The translations under genes were made by a program, and so were the position numbers. Positions 46,326 to 58,342 of a DNA stretch of 64,000 nucleotides are shown in pieces. The stretch's first letter is position 1. Each line of letters opens with the position of its first letter. This stretch comes from Chondrosia reniformis (lineage: Eukaryota; Porifera; Demospongiae; Chondrillida; Chondrillidae). The stretch covers positions 1,984,001 to 2,048,000 of the forward strand of contig OX359190.1 in NCBI GenBank assembly GCA_947172415.1, given 5' to 3'. Under the pieces are notes generated by a model. The model was not told the DNA's origin and made no database searches. It was given only the letters and a program-made list of their open reading frames with translations.

Positions 46326-49300
46326 ATGAATAGAGATAAAGTGAGTTTACTTAATTGTCTCTTGTAAGTAAAAGATGGGCGGAGCCGCCCGGAATCGAAC
46401 GGTCTGACTGCGTCCCCTAAACTCATTTAAGAGCAGGGCAGGTTTACTTGCGATAGCTGTTCTACGCCCAACGCTTTAAGTATTTCAGATCTATAGCCTG
46501 TGTCTTCTGTCCTACTACGTATGTACCTTGACTATAATGCCTCTAGCTCCTGAAGTGCTTGTAAAAATCAATAATGCTCTAACTACTGGTTGGGCAGCAA
46601 ACATAAGGACCTAATAGCGTTGCTTGATTATTTGTGTTACAAATACATTCACATTAGGGAATCTGTACTCGATCTCATCTTTCCTGGAATATCTTTACTA
46701 TAGTTTTTAAACCAAACCAGTCGACTATACGTATAAAGCCACAAGCGATTCATATCCTTTTAGGGGACAAGTTAGAAAGCGAGAAACTGATTCCGTAATC
46801 TTTTCCATAACTGAATAGCCATTCTGTTGCTCTACTGGTGGGAATTACTTGATCACTGTATATTCGTACGTTATGAAGTTTACTAACTTGACTACGTATG
46901 AGCCATGCATGCACGTTAAGACAAGATTTACGTTAAGAATATTTAGACAAGAAAATTTACGGCACTTACAGACCTCAAAGTGTTCTTACAATAAGCTGCT
47001 ACAGAACTTGCTCCTTCCATGTCATTCAGTTCCTCCAAACATTGAATATTATCTTTTCTTTCTTGTCTCTAATTAGGTATTTCGCAGTGACCTCCTGACA
47101 GCTGGAGGAGGTCACCTCCTCAAACCAACTGAAATACCGGAAATGCCTATTGGAACCAATTATGGCAAAGCTGTTGTCATCAATCAAAGAGTATTCGTCT
47201 GCAGAGAGCAGATAGTTCAGATTTACGATGTTAAAACCAATAAATGGTCAACACTACCTCCATCTCCGTATTCTCGTAGAGGAGCCACCATCATAAAAGA
47301 TCAGTTAACTCTGATAGGAGGTTGGGACACTCATTACACTCCTACACTACACTACACTCCTACAAGCAAGCTAGCGACATGGACAGGTGAAGAATGGTTA
47401 GAGCTATATCCTCCAATGCACAATGCCCGATCCGATCCAGGCGTTCTTGCTATTGGAGACTTAGTAATTGTGTCTGGAGGAAAAGGAGCAGGAAAAGGTA
47501 ACCACCCAGCAGATGGCAGAGAAGTAAACACAATTGAATTCCTGGATGTTAAGAATAGAAAGTGGATACAGTCGAATCTGAAACTTCCTCAACCATTATC
47601 AGATCACCACATGGCATTGTGTGGTGAATACATTTACATCTACTACAACTGGTATGGATATTTTTGGAGAATGAATAAGAAGAATTTAATGGCTTCACTT
47701 ACCAATAATGATGTACATCACTGGAAACAGCTTGAGAATGCACCAAGGGGGAGTTCACTTTTACAAAACAGCACCCTACCAGTCCTAGTAGGTCCAAAAG
47801 GAATCTTCATTTTTGAGAAGAAGTGGACACAAATTAGTAAAGAAACGTCTTATTACAACACCTGTACGGCTTCCCTCAACGGAACTACATTTCTCACCAT
47901 TGGAGGATTAGGAGGACAAGATAAGACAAGAGCTGTACAGTATGATATTGTAGTTAAGGTTAGTAACTTATTTAATTACAAAACATTACATTTAAGTATT
48001 AAAATTCTTGTTAATATTAGTTGCGCGCTTCGCGTGCACTTTCTCCTTCAAATAGAAACATTAGAAGGTTTTATTTCCTTCGTTAGAGTCATCTAACTTG
48101 TGCGCTCAGTGTACACGAAGCGTGTGTCAATGTTAACAAGACTTGTATAGCTTTATTGTTCTCGTACGAGTGTGTTCTACGAGCGCTCTCACGAGTTTAA
48201 GTGTTAACTTGATTCCACTAACGAAGACTGTTAAGTCTTCTTGCTCTTAGCATTTGAAGGAGAGTGTGTACGTTTTATAAATGTGCCAAATTTTAAAACA
48301 GTTTCTTGTCGCGCTACACATGTAATTTAAGAGAAAGTAGTTTTATAGAAGTGCTAAGTTGTAAATCGGCATTTAGACCTACACTTGGAATTAATTTAAC
48401 GTCCTGTGTACGTTCGTGTGATTAGTTATAACTATGCAGTAGTGTTGGTTGTAGACACCATTATTAAACTACTTCCTCAACAGTAAATTGCTACAAAGTT
48501 TATTTGGCAGTCTGAAGTCGGCCATTTGACCAGTAAATAGACCAAAAATAGTCGTCAGTGTCTTAGGCAGATGATTATTACTTGTATTAAAGAGATGTTG
48601 CTTTCGTAAATTAGGTTTTCCTTGTTAAAATTAGTATATGAAAGATAAATAAAGGCAAATAGATTTGTCAGTGAGAATTATTCATATAATTATATTAGGA
48701 TTTTAAGTATACGTAACTATAGGAATAATTGTAAGTTGACATTTTACTTTACAGCCAAAAATAGGACAGCTAGGTGCTACATATACAGTTAGGTACTACA
48801 TATACAGCTAGGTACTACATATACAGCTAGGTACTACATATACAGCTAGGTACTACATATACAGCTAGGTACTACATATACAGCTAGGTACTACATATAC
48901 AGCTAGGTACTACATATACAGCTAGGTACTACATATACAGCTAGGTACTGCGTATACAGCTAGGTACTACATATACAGCTAGGTACTGCGTATACAGCTA
49001 GGTACTACATATACAGCTAGGTACTGCGTATACAACTAGGTACTACATATACGAATATTGACTTATTGACTCCTACAATGACTTGAGATGTGTTTGTTTC
49101 ATACAGTATAATTGAACCATAACTTTAAATAGTTTGAATACTTTTTTTATAAAATGCTATTCCAAAGCTGTAGTGTACGTAGGTGTATAAGAGTATTAAC
49201 ATGTATTCTTAGGAAGGAGACACTAGCTTGAAGGAAGGAGACGCTAGCTTGAAGGAGGGAGACACTAGCTTGAATGAGGGAGACACTAGCTTGAAGGAGG

Positions 49301-52300
49301 GAGACACTAGCTTGAAGGAGGGAGACGCTAGCTTGAAGGAGGGAGACGCTAGCTTGAAGGAGGGAGACAGTAGCTTGAAGGAGGGAGACGCTAGCTTAAA
49401 GGAGGGATACACTAGCTTGAAGGAGGGAGACACTAGCTTGAAGGAGGGAGACGCTAGCTTGAAGGATGGAGACACTAGCTTGAAGGAGGGAGACACTAGC
49501 TTGAAGGAGGGAGATACTAGCTTGAAGGAGGGAGAGACTAGCTTGAAGGAGGGAGGCACTAGCTTGAAGGAGGGAGACACTAGCTTGAAGGAGGGAGGCA
49601 CTAGCTTGAAGGAGGGAGGCGCTAGCTTGAAGGAGGGAGGCGCTAGCTTGAAGGAGGGAGACGCTAGCTTGAAGGATGGAGACACTAGCTTGAAGGAGGG
49701 AGACACTAGCTTGAAGGAGGGAGATACTAGCTTGAAGGAGGGAGAGACTAGCTTGAAGGTGGGAGGCACTAGCTTGAAGGAGGGAGACACTAGCTTGAAG
49801 GAGGGAGACGCTAACTTGAAGGAGGGAGACGCTAGCTTGAAGGAGGGAGACACTAGCTTGAAGGAGGGAGGCGCTAGTTTGAAAGAGGGAGACACTAGCT
49901 TGAAGGAGGGAGATGCTAGCTTGAAGGAGGGAGGCGCTAGCTTGAAGGAGGGAGACGCTAGTTTTAAGGAGGGAGACATTAGCTTGAAGGATGAATTTAT
50001 CATTTTCAAGGTAGGTTTGTTGAAAGTTTATTTTGATATTTTCAACTGATATATTGTCATGTTGTAGGAGAAGGAAATGAAGGAGAAGCGGACATTGATT
50101 GATCAAGTAGAGAGATTGAAGCAATCTGAAAGAGAGTACGAACTAAAGGTCAAAGAACTGATGGAGAGAGTTTATTTTGATATTTTCAACTGATATATTG
50201 TCATGTTGTAGGAGAAGGAAATGAAGGAGAAGTGGACATTGATTGATCAAGTAGAGAGATTGAAGCAATCTGAAAGAGAGTACGAACTAAAGGTCAAAGA
50301 ACTGATGGAGAGAAACACTCAGTTGAAGGTACGGTATCCTACTGTAGCACCTCCCACACCTCTGCTGATTTAACCTGGCTGGATGTATTAAAGTTTGGTA
50401 AATATTTTTTGACAAAAGGTTTACCAAACTGTGTCTTTAGATGTCAAAAGATGAACCATCCAAAAGATACAGTACATATGGGACATACAGACGCTTTGTT
50501 AAATAGATAGGCCAATTGAAGTCTCATCCTGACTGGTGAAAGTACATTGTGGACTAGAGAGCCGATAGTTCACTGACATTACACATTATTTACAAATTAA
50601 TGAGTTCCACTTCTTGACTTTGGTTTATAGGAATCTATAGCAAGTTAACACAGTTTTTATGTTAACAGTCTGTTGGGAATGCCTAATTTCCAATATATAT
50701 TCAGTATCTTAAAATCTGGTGCTTAATGTGTTAACCTTTTTAATGTACTTTCTATGATGCAATTTTGAATTAACTGTGTGGTTTTTGAGTATTTGAAATT
50801 TACTTAAAGCTTTCTACAAATGCTACATCTCACTTCCATTGATATATGCTCTGTTGTGTGTATATACAGACGGAAGTAGCTGATTTGAGCAGCAAAGGAA
50901 CAGAGACACAACAGAAAATTATTGGACATCTTGAGGTATGAAGACACTGGAGAGGATTTATAAATATGTTATTTGACTTACAGGCTCTAAATACTGTAGG
51001 AGAGGATAGCTGAACTGACCAGAGAACTGAAAGACACTCAGAAAGACAATCTACACCTGAAAGAACGTAATAGTGATTTGAAGGAGTCCAACATTGAATT
51101 AAAGGAATCCATTTCAGAAATGAGGAAAACAAATTCAGATTTAAGGGATTCCAATAGCCAGACTACTGTAAGTATCACTGTTGACATGTGATCAATACAT
51201 ATGTTATTTAATTTACTTGTCCAATCTTTTTATTGTAGGAGAAGATGGCTGAACTGACCAGTGAACTGAGAGACACGCAGAAAGACAATCTACACCTGAA
51301 AGAATGTAATGCTGATTTAACGGAGTCCAACAGCCAGTCTACTGTGAGTGTCACTGTTGACATGTAATGAATATGGTTTTTGATCAACCCCCTTATATTT
51401 ATGTACATAGGAGAGGATAGCTGAAGTGACCAGAGAACTGAGAGACACTCAGAAAGACAACCTACATCTGAAAGAACGTAATACAGATTTGAAGGAGTCC
51501 AACATTGAATTAAAGGAATCCATTTCAGAATTGAAGAAAACAAATTCAGATTTAAGGGATTCCAATAGCCAGACTACTGTAAGTATGACTGTTGACATGT
51601 GATCAATGCATATGTTATTTAATTTACTTGTCCAATCTTCTTATTGTAGGAGAAGACAGCTGAACTGACCAGTGAACTGAGAGACATGCAGAAAGACAAT
51701 CTACACCTGAAAGAACGTAATAGTGATTTAACGGAGTCCAACATTGAATTAAAGGAATCTAATACTGAATTAAAGGAATCCATTTCAGAATTGAGGAAAA
51801 CAAATTCAGATTTAAGGGATTCCAATAGCCAGACTACTGTAAGTATCACTATTGACATGTGATCAATATTAATTTACTTGTCCAATCTTCTTATTGTAGG
51901 AGAAGATAGCTGAATTGACCAGAGAACTGAGAGACGCTCAGAAAGACAATCTACACCTGAAAGAACGTAATACAGATTTGAAGGAGTCCAACAGCCAGTC
52001 TACTGTGAGTGTCACTGTTGACATGTAATGAATATGTTATTTGATCAATTCCCTTATATTGATGTAGGAGAAGTTGGCTGAACTGACCAGAGAACTGAGA
52101 GATGCTCAAAGAAATATAGCTGAAGTAACCAGAGAATTGAAAGATACCCAAACGAATGTAGACAAATTAGAAGTTTCCAAAGTGCACCTGGAAGAACGTA
52201 TCAATGACTTAAAGAAAACCAATTCTCTTCTGGAAGAAGGCAATTCAGAATTGAAGGTAATCCATTGTTTTGACATGTAGATTTCTTATTTTCATGTACG

Positions 52301-54269
52301 TATATAGTGATAGGTGTATTAATGAGCTGAATGAACACTGTATGTGACATGTGAATGTGGTAATCATAGATGGAACTTTGTACGTATATATAATATCTGC
52401 ATGTATATTTCAGACACATTCACAAGTAGTAACTGATTGACAAGACATCTATGTACTGCAATGTAGACTAGACTACAGCAGCAACAGCAAAGTACAGAAA
52501 GAGTTGCAGAGTTACAAGAAGAGAACGTCAAACTAAGAGAAGAGAAGGTATTGCATTTCACTATTACTATACTTGGGAGTGATTATTGGTACTTCCTTTT
52601 AACATGTTTCACAAATAGTCGATTTTAGGACAACTCATCTAACGTTGCTAACCTTAATTATGTCCCAAATTATCCTATGCTACACTATATGTACATACAT
52701 ATTTACTTACTCCTGCAGAATCACTGGATCTGCAATATACACCTTTTAGTTAAACCAGTGCATTATGAAATAATAATATATGTACAGTCTGATGTCTGCA
52801 TTGATAGTAAGCGTGATATATACGTACGTATTATATGAATATCTTTATTGAACAAGAAATGGTCTCTCTTTCAAACACCTTGTATCAGCTGTGGAATAGA
52901 CTGTTATAGCTTTTTATAGCTTTTCTTCTAATCTTTAGAAAACTGTTCATTCTTCTTATTTTTACTTGTGTAGAGCTTTCTTGAAGGTTCCTTGAAAGAA
53001 ACTGAAGAGAGAAGGAAAGCTTTGGAGGAAGAGAAGGCTAAAACTGAAAAGCAAGCTGAAGAGTTGAGGAGTAACATGTTAGGAAAGGTTGAAGGATTTG
53101 GTGCCATGTTAGAAGAAATGAAGAAATCATTAGACGTGTTGGAAGGTTAGCTTTATTTTCCAAAGAAGTGTGGACTTGTAAATTGAGCTATTTGATTCAT
53201 TTAAACTATTTAGAAAAGCAAAGCAAAGGAGAATTAATGAGGTGTGTATATATAGAAGCAATTCTTATATTATACATTTTGTATAAATCTTTAAGTTGGT
53301 CCTGATACAATAGTCTATTACAGTTGACTTGTATCTATTTCTACTCATCAGATATAAAGTAAACCTCACCACTGACAATAGTCTACAGGTGTGAAGGGAG
53401 CTAGTAATTTGACTTTAGTTGGGCAAAGTTGTTATTACTTGTTTCTGAAAATATAGAGATTCTGAAACTAAACTGACTCAAATTTGAATGAAGACTGGAA
53501 TAATTGTTAATTTTTTAATGAAGGCTTTATTTGTTTAATAGAATCCGTACTAAACCCACTTATGGTTAGTTTGTGTAATACAGTCAATTTTTAGAGAACT
53601 TTGGCTCTTGCTAATTCCTTCACCAGTAAGTCTTCCTACTTTAATTTTACTCAAATTTTTGGCTCACCATTTGAAGGGTGTGCCAGACCTCCTCTGCAGT
53701 CCCTGATCTCTGACTAATGTACACCAGTTAACTGGGCCAGTTGACTATGTACACAGGAAGATTAATTTTCTAATTTTATTCATTACGCTTTAATGATATT
53801 CATAGAGTATGTCTTATAGACTAGAATTCTGTGTTATTTTGTCCTTATAATATTCACTCAGAAATTCTCTACGATAGATAACATGAAATGTGTCCGTAGA
53901 TACTCCTAAAAGGTGCATGATGTACATACAATACGAATTAAGTATTTTATTACTTTCCACAGCACTGAACTCACAACCAGTCACATGGATGTACTGCTGA
54001 GAAATGTCGTTGACATGGTCCCTCAGAAATGGGAGGAAATTGCAATATGTCTTCATTTTGGGGATGCCAAGATAGCCTCACTTAAGGGTGGAAATTTAAA
54101 CATTGAGGGACGATCTAAAGATATGCTGAGATCTTGGCTGAGACAAGATAAAGATACTGGTAACCAGCCAAGGACCTTGAAAACCTTGTACAATGCACTT
54201 GTGGATCGAGACTGTAGACCCGAGGCAGATAAACTTGTAAAAGAAGTGAAGGGATTGGAGAAGGAATGA
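46326..54269 (+). CDS. Gene B copy 4: Kelch - long heptad repeat - coiled coil - Death domain
   Basis: Exons 46326-46340, 47077-47958 (Kelch, longest), 49213-50010 (266 codons, about 37 heptads), 50212-50328, 50870-50935, 51000-51167, 51239-51343, 51411-51578, 51650-51838, 51900-52004, 52068-52256, 52467-52547, 52974-53145, 53214-53241 and 53963-54269 give about 1129 residues. A partial extra copy of the 117-nt exon lies at 50068-about 50169. It can be skipped, or used in phase 0 through a weak GTTTAT donor. The Kelch domain has two loop insertions not seen elsewhere (HYTPTLHYTPTSKL and GAGKGNHPADGREVN). The Death domain is class 2 (SLKGGNLNIEGRS). The first exon could instead be 45888-45902. 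This is the most expanded copy. Confidence 0.82.
46433..46507. other. Small local inversion in intron 1 of gene B copy 4
   Basis: The segment reads GCGATAGCTGTTCTACG... to ...GATCTATAGCCTGTGTCTT, the reverse complement of the segment found in the same intron of copies 1, 2 and 5 (for example near 4565-4645). About 180 bp of unique sequence follow (46508-46690). Confidence 0.7.
48004..48143. repeat. Intronic inverted repeat after the Kelch exon, copy 4
   Basis: Same element as 5977-6124, with arms slightly diverged (TTCTTGTTAATATTAG). Confidence 0.55.
48765..49053 (+). repeat. TACAGCTAGGTACTACATA minisatellite, copy 4
   Basis: About 15 units, the longest array, ahead of the longest heptad exon. 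Most units are identical, which suggests recent expansion. Confidence 0.85.
49213..50010 (+). repeat. Coding 21-bp repeat (SLKEGDT heptads), copy 4, about 37 units
   Basis: An open exon of 798 nt. Units vary at a few positions (GDT, GDA, GGT, GGA, GET, GYT), and a block of about 170 bp is itself repeated (near 49460-49570 and 49670-49770). No unit has a stop or frameshift, which implies either purifying selection or very recent expansion. Confidence 0.9.
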
Positions 54270-55333
54270 CGGTTAGTTGATGTTAAGTGTGATGTTTTTT
54301 ATTGATGATTGATCTATGTGGGGAGTATAATGCAAAGGTGCAGTACCCTCTACTGGCTAACCCTTTGTATGAAAGATGTATACAATTTCAACTGTTAAAA
54401 ACATTGTATCAAGTGAAGATACGTATGTTAATTAACAACAGTACCTTATATAGTAATGAATAATAATAGTAAATGCTTAGAATAAACTGTACAATATAAA
54501 AAAGGGCCAAACCATTGTGTAGTGAAAGGGTAGTGAGACTGAGTATCGTGAGACACCTCTACATGTATAGATGGGCTATAAAGTAGACCCAGCATGTTTT
54601 GACCAATACCTTTGCCTCCTCTCCCTCCCATTAATGTGCAAGTGAAGGAGTGGAGAGGGTGGGATTGTTAATCATTGATTAGTACATGTACAGTTTATCA
54701 GTTCAATGATAAACTGCATAGTTTTGTACAATATCATATAAGTCTTCTTTTATAATTTCTTCTTATCCAATATTTTTCATCCTATTTACAGTATTACAAA
54801 GGAGAACAACTTTACAGTCTTTTAACAAACTATTGGATTACAGAAAGAAATATATAACTAAATAAGCAATAATCAGAAGTAGTCCTGACAATCTCTTTTA
54901 TATGATACATGTATTTTATTTAGCCTTTAACTGTTTGTCAACCATGTAACATAACAAATGTTCAACTTTAATTTTGTGTCAATGGTGTTTGATGTTTGTA
55001 ATTCACTGAGCTTCCTGCAAAGTAGCCATTTTGAGCTAAGTGGAGTACCAGTATTATAATGACAGTATCGTATATACGAACATAAAGTGCCATCTGCAGC
55101 GGAAGAATATTCTTTAAAAACGTACAATTACGTCATTCATTCGTCTGTACACATTGTTTGTAGACACTGAACTTGGATATTGCATATTATGTCAATTCAA
55201 TTGAAGTTTATTGCATTATTCTCTGACTATTTATATGCATGTATGTGTGCAGGAGTATATTTGTGAGTTAAGTGGTTTAAGTACTGTGAGGTTTCAAGTA
55301 AGAGGGTGACGAACTGTTCCACTTGAAAAGCAC
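54270..55333. other. Spacer between gene B and gene C, copy 4
   Basis: The 3' UTR of gene B and the upstream region of gene C; similar to copy 2. No gene is seen. Confidence 0.55.
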
Positions 55334-56059
55334 ATGATGACTGGAGCTGCAGGTCTTGAAGAGACAGTAGGACTCCGACTAACTGCTGTGACTACTAAAC
55401 TTTGCAGTTTACCTAGTTTTCCACTGTTCGTTGGTTATCTCATTTTCACTTCATCTGCTCGTCCTATTTGGAAGGTGGCTACACCCGTGGATCTGAAGAT
55501 TCCATTAATATTGCACAATTTGACTTGCTTTGTGGCGAGTGTGTACACGTTCGCTGCTGGAGTGTACGCATTGACAACGACACCGTCTTTGCTCACTGTT
55601 TCTGAAGGAAACTCGAACGTTATCCACGTCTTATATGCCTATTGGATAAGCAAGGTGATTGAACTCTTGGATACCGTATTTATTATCTTTGGACACAAGA
55701 AACGGCAGCTAACGGCGCTTCATGTTTTTCATCACTCGAGTATGCTGCTCCTTGCAGATTTTGCTTACAGCAGGACGCGTTGGACTCTATCAGTCGGTTT
55801 CACCATTAATTCCTTTGTACACATAGTCATGTACGGCTATTACAACCTTGCAACATTCTACAGCCTCAGCTCAGCATGGTGGAAGAGAGGAGTGACACAG
55901 CTGCAGATTGTCCAGTTTTTGTTTGTTATTTATGTGGGAGTTTATGGTTACGTGAACTACGGGTATTGTATTTATTCCATTATTTATCCAGTAGCAATCT
56001 TATTATTCTTTATAAACTTTTACTATAATGCCTACTTATCCAAAAGATTCAAGAAGTAA
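55334..56059 (+). CDS. Gene C copy 4: ELO-family elongase, intact
   Basis: A single exon of 241 residues, the same ER-membrane elongase as copy 1 with all family motifs: KVIELLDT, HVFHH, NSFVHIVMYGYY, TQLQIVQF and C-terminal SKRFKK. It is three residues shorter than copy 1: two fewer around KVATPVDL and one fewer at RWTLSVGF, where copy 1 has RWTPISVGF. A local difference, IIFGHKKRQ for IIFRDKKRQ, lies just before the His box and removes a conserved-looking Arg. Otherwise it should be active. Confidence 0.87.
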   Translation: MMTGAAGLEETVGLRLTAVTTKLCSLPSFPLFVGYLIFTSSARPIWKVATPVDLKIPLILHNLTCFVASVYTFAAGVYALTTTPSLLTVSEGNSNVIHVLYAYWISKVIELLDTVFIIFGHKKRQLTALHVFHHSSMLLLADFAYSRTRWTLSVGFTINSFVHIVMYGYYNLATFYSLSSAWWKRGVTQLQIVQFLFVIYVGVYGYVNYGYCIYSIIYPVAILLFFINFYYNAYLSKRFKK

Positions 56060-56357
56060 TTAAAGAAGACTACGAGGAAGCTAAAGAAGAGACTGTATAT
56101 TAAGAGAGTTTACGTATGACGACTCTTTTATTTCTATTACGTGCACACCTTGCATTTACATGTACCAAAGTTGCTACTTCTGTGTTGTATAATAATTATT
56201 GTTGAATTACATTTTCACTATTACATTTTGCACGGTGTTGAATAAGAGAAATTTTGCAGTTGTAGAAAGCTTTTTAATTCATTAAATAAGATTGATGGAT
56301 GCAATGTATATAATATTCATGTGACTGTCACATGACCTGATGTTCCTCACATCAGTA

Positions 56358-58342
56358 CTAACAAATGAATGGCATGTCAGGCATGTCTTGTGATGTACTT
56401 CGTGTGGGGGAGGACTTTGAACTCTGTCGGGTAGTTCTAGTTACCTCCGGAGGGGAGGTGTCCCAGGAGGGGGTGTGGTCCTTCTCTTTGGATTTACTCT
56501 TCTCAGACTTGACTGGTTTGTGTTTCTTCTTATCAATCTTATTTTGTTTCTTCTTTGAAGACTTTCCTACAGTGATACAACGTCATACAGGGGCTTGGAG
56601 TGGAGGGTGGAGGCTGTATAGGATCTATATGTATACACACTTGTACGTTTAGCTGATCTAGTCCAGTGCACTTTGACTGTGAAGCACACACTAACTTTAT
56701 TACACAAAATTTGATACAAGCTGAGAATAGGTTTAGTAATATTCTCCCAAAGTCAATCCATAACTTAATATAGGTACTGTCAATGGATATACAGTACAAT
56801 AAAATGATATAGCACTGGTTACACAAGACACATGCTAGGTGCTTCATATTGTACCTTCTTTGTGTAGTGATGATGCAATACTGGCAGCACTCCCTGTGGA
56901 GCTGGTCTCCCAGTTTCCCTTCTTATTCAGAGGAGGAGCTAACGGTTCATGTTCCTTAATACCCCCCTAGCACATTTGAAGTGTATAACAGACCATCACA
57001 TCACAATATTCCATAAAGTATTAATTTAATAATTCAAAAGTATGTGCAGAAGTTACACAATTCAGAATGCCAGTGAGTGTTGATCTATAGTATATGTAGC
57101 GAACAGTCCATTGGTCAATAGGTACATTGCTTGCATATATTCTATACACAAGTACGTGCATGTTGTATGTGAAGGTCTATTCTGACCATGCAACTTTATG
57201 GAGGTAGACATTATTACTTTCATTGAGTGAGTCTTCATCTTGAAAAGATGCTCTTCTCTTCCCAAGAGGCGAGAGCTTGGAGGAGGAGCTCAGCAGTCTT
57301 GTTCTTATCTCCTTCCTCTGCTCCTCTGTGTGCTGGGGACACTTGACTGAACGTGTACACAGTCTCTTTGTCCTCTCAGACACAACTCCACAAATTGAGT
57401 TCAATGTACTTCTTTGCTTTTCTGAGGAGAGAGAGAGAGAGAGAGGATTAGTACAGACAAAAATGTCAACAAAACAGAAATGTGCTACACTAAAAATATG
57501 AGAGGTATAAATTTAGTAATTTAGTTACTCCTCCCCTTCAGAGTCACTTCCCCCACTCTCAGAGTCGAGTATCCGCTGAGGTCTCTTGCTGGCCAGTCTG
57601 TTGCGACCAAGTCCCATGCACTTCTCAAGATGAGGAGCAAACTTTGGTACTCCGATGGTCACGCTGCACTTTGGACATCTGCAGGTCAGGTTGGGCTTTT
57701 TGAGATCCTGTTTAGTGTTACCAAATGCATCCACATCATCAGCTGCAGAAAGCACTATGTCTGCAAGGAGTGGGTGGATCAAAGGATCTACTTGTACATA
57801 CAACATAACATACATACCCAATCTAGTGTTACCTATACCATAAATCAGCCATTTTATTTCTGCATCCATATAGTTTTATAAATACAAACAATTCACTTTC
57901 CCCATCACTCCAATTCAAACTAGCCAATTGCAAGCTGCTCTAATGGTAAACACTTTATTAACACTTGTGGTTGGGATGTCTTTATTGATTTCAGTTTTGG
58001 TATATATAGCATGTCACAATAATAAACAATCATCATCATCATCATCATCATCATTATTATGTTTAGTAGAAATTATGCAGCCATTTATCAGATTAGGAAT
58101 TCGCTTTTTAACTCTTTGGAGCATTCTCTTGTCATAATGTCAAATTTCATCACATTATACTTATATTCTAAAGTCAAGCATTAGTTCTACTCATGACTCA
58201 TGTCTCTCATCTTTCTTACCTCTTCGGTCAATGTTAGCTGGATCTGGGTCGATCATTTCTTTCTATAGTATCACAGTTTAATAGCACAATGAAGTTCAAA
58301 GGCTATTTCTAGAAATAATTCATCTACGTTTGTAAAAACCAT
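56358..58342 (-). pseudogene. Gene A copy 5: ATXN7L3/Sgf11-like, middle exons deleted
   Basis: Remaining exons: 58220-58342 (helix exon, +2 nt frameshift as in copy 4), about 57526-57760 (Sgf11 exon, finger intact but 3' end and donor missing), 57218-57421 (SCA7 intact), 56855-56966 (next-to-last exon, 4 extra C at the acceptor) and 56358-56566 (last exon). The segment between the SCA7 and Sgf11 exons, holding the 140-nt and 49-nt exons, is deleted at about 57525. It is broken in a different way from copies 1 and 4. Confidence 0.85.
58030..58053. repeat. (ATC)n microsatellite
   Basis: About eight ATC units in the gene A intron of copy 5. Confidence 0.8.

Larger units (their letters stand above)
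41681..56357. repeat. Tandem module copy 4
   Basis: A complete unit of 14677 bp. Gene A lacks the SCA7 exon, gene B carries the longest heptad exon, and gene C is intact. It also has a hAT-like insertion and a small inversion near the promoter. Confidence 0.93.

Noticed and set aside
49209..50124. Long open frames on the minus strand across the heptad exon (SFKLVSPSFKLASP type)
   Set aside because: They are a by-product of the 21-bp period, which keeps several frames open. Splice sites, phase and neighbouring exons all support the plus strand.
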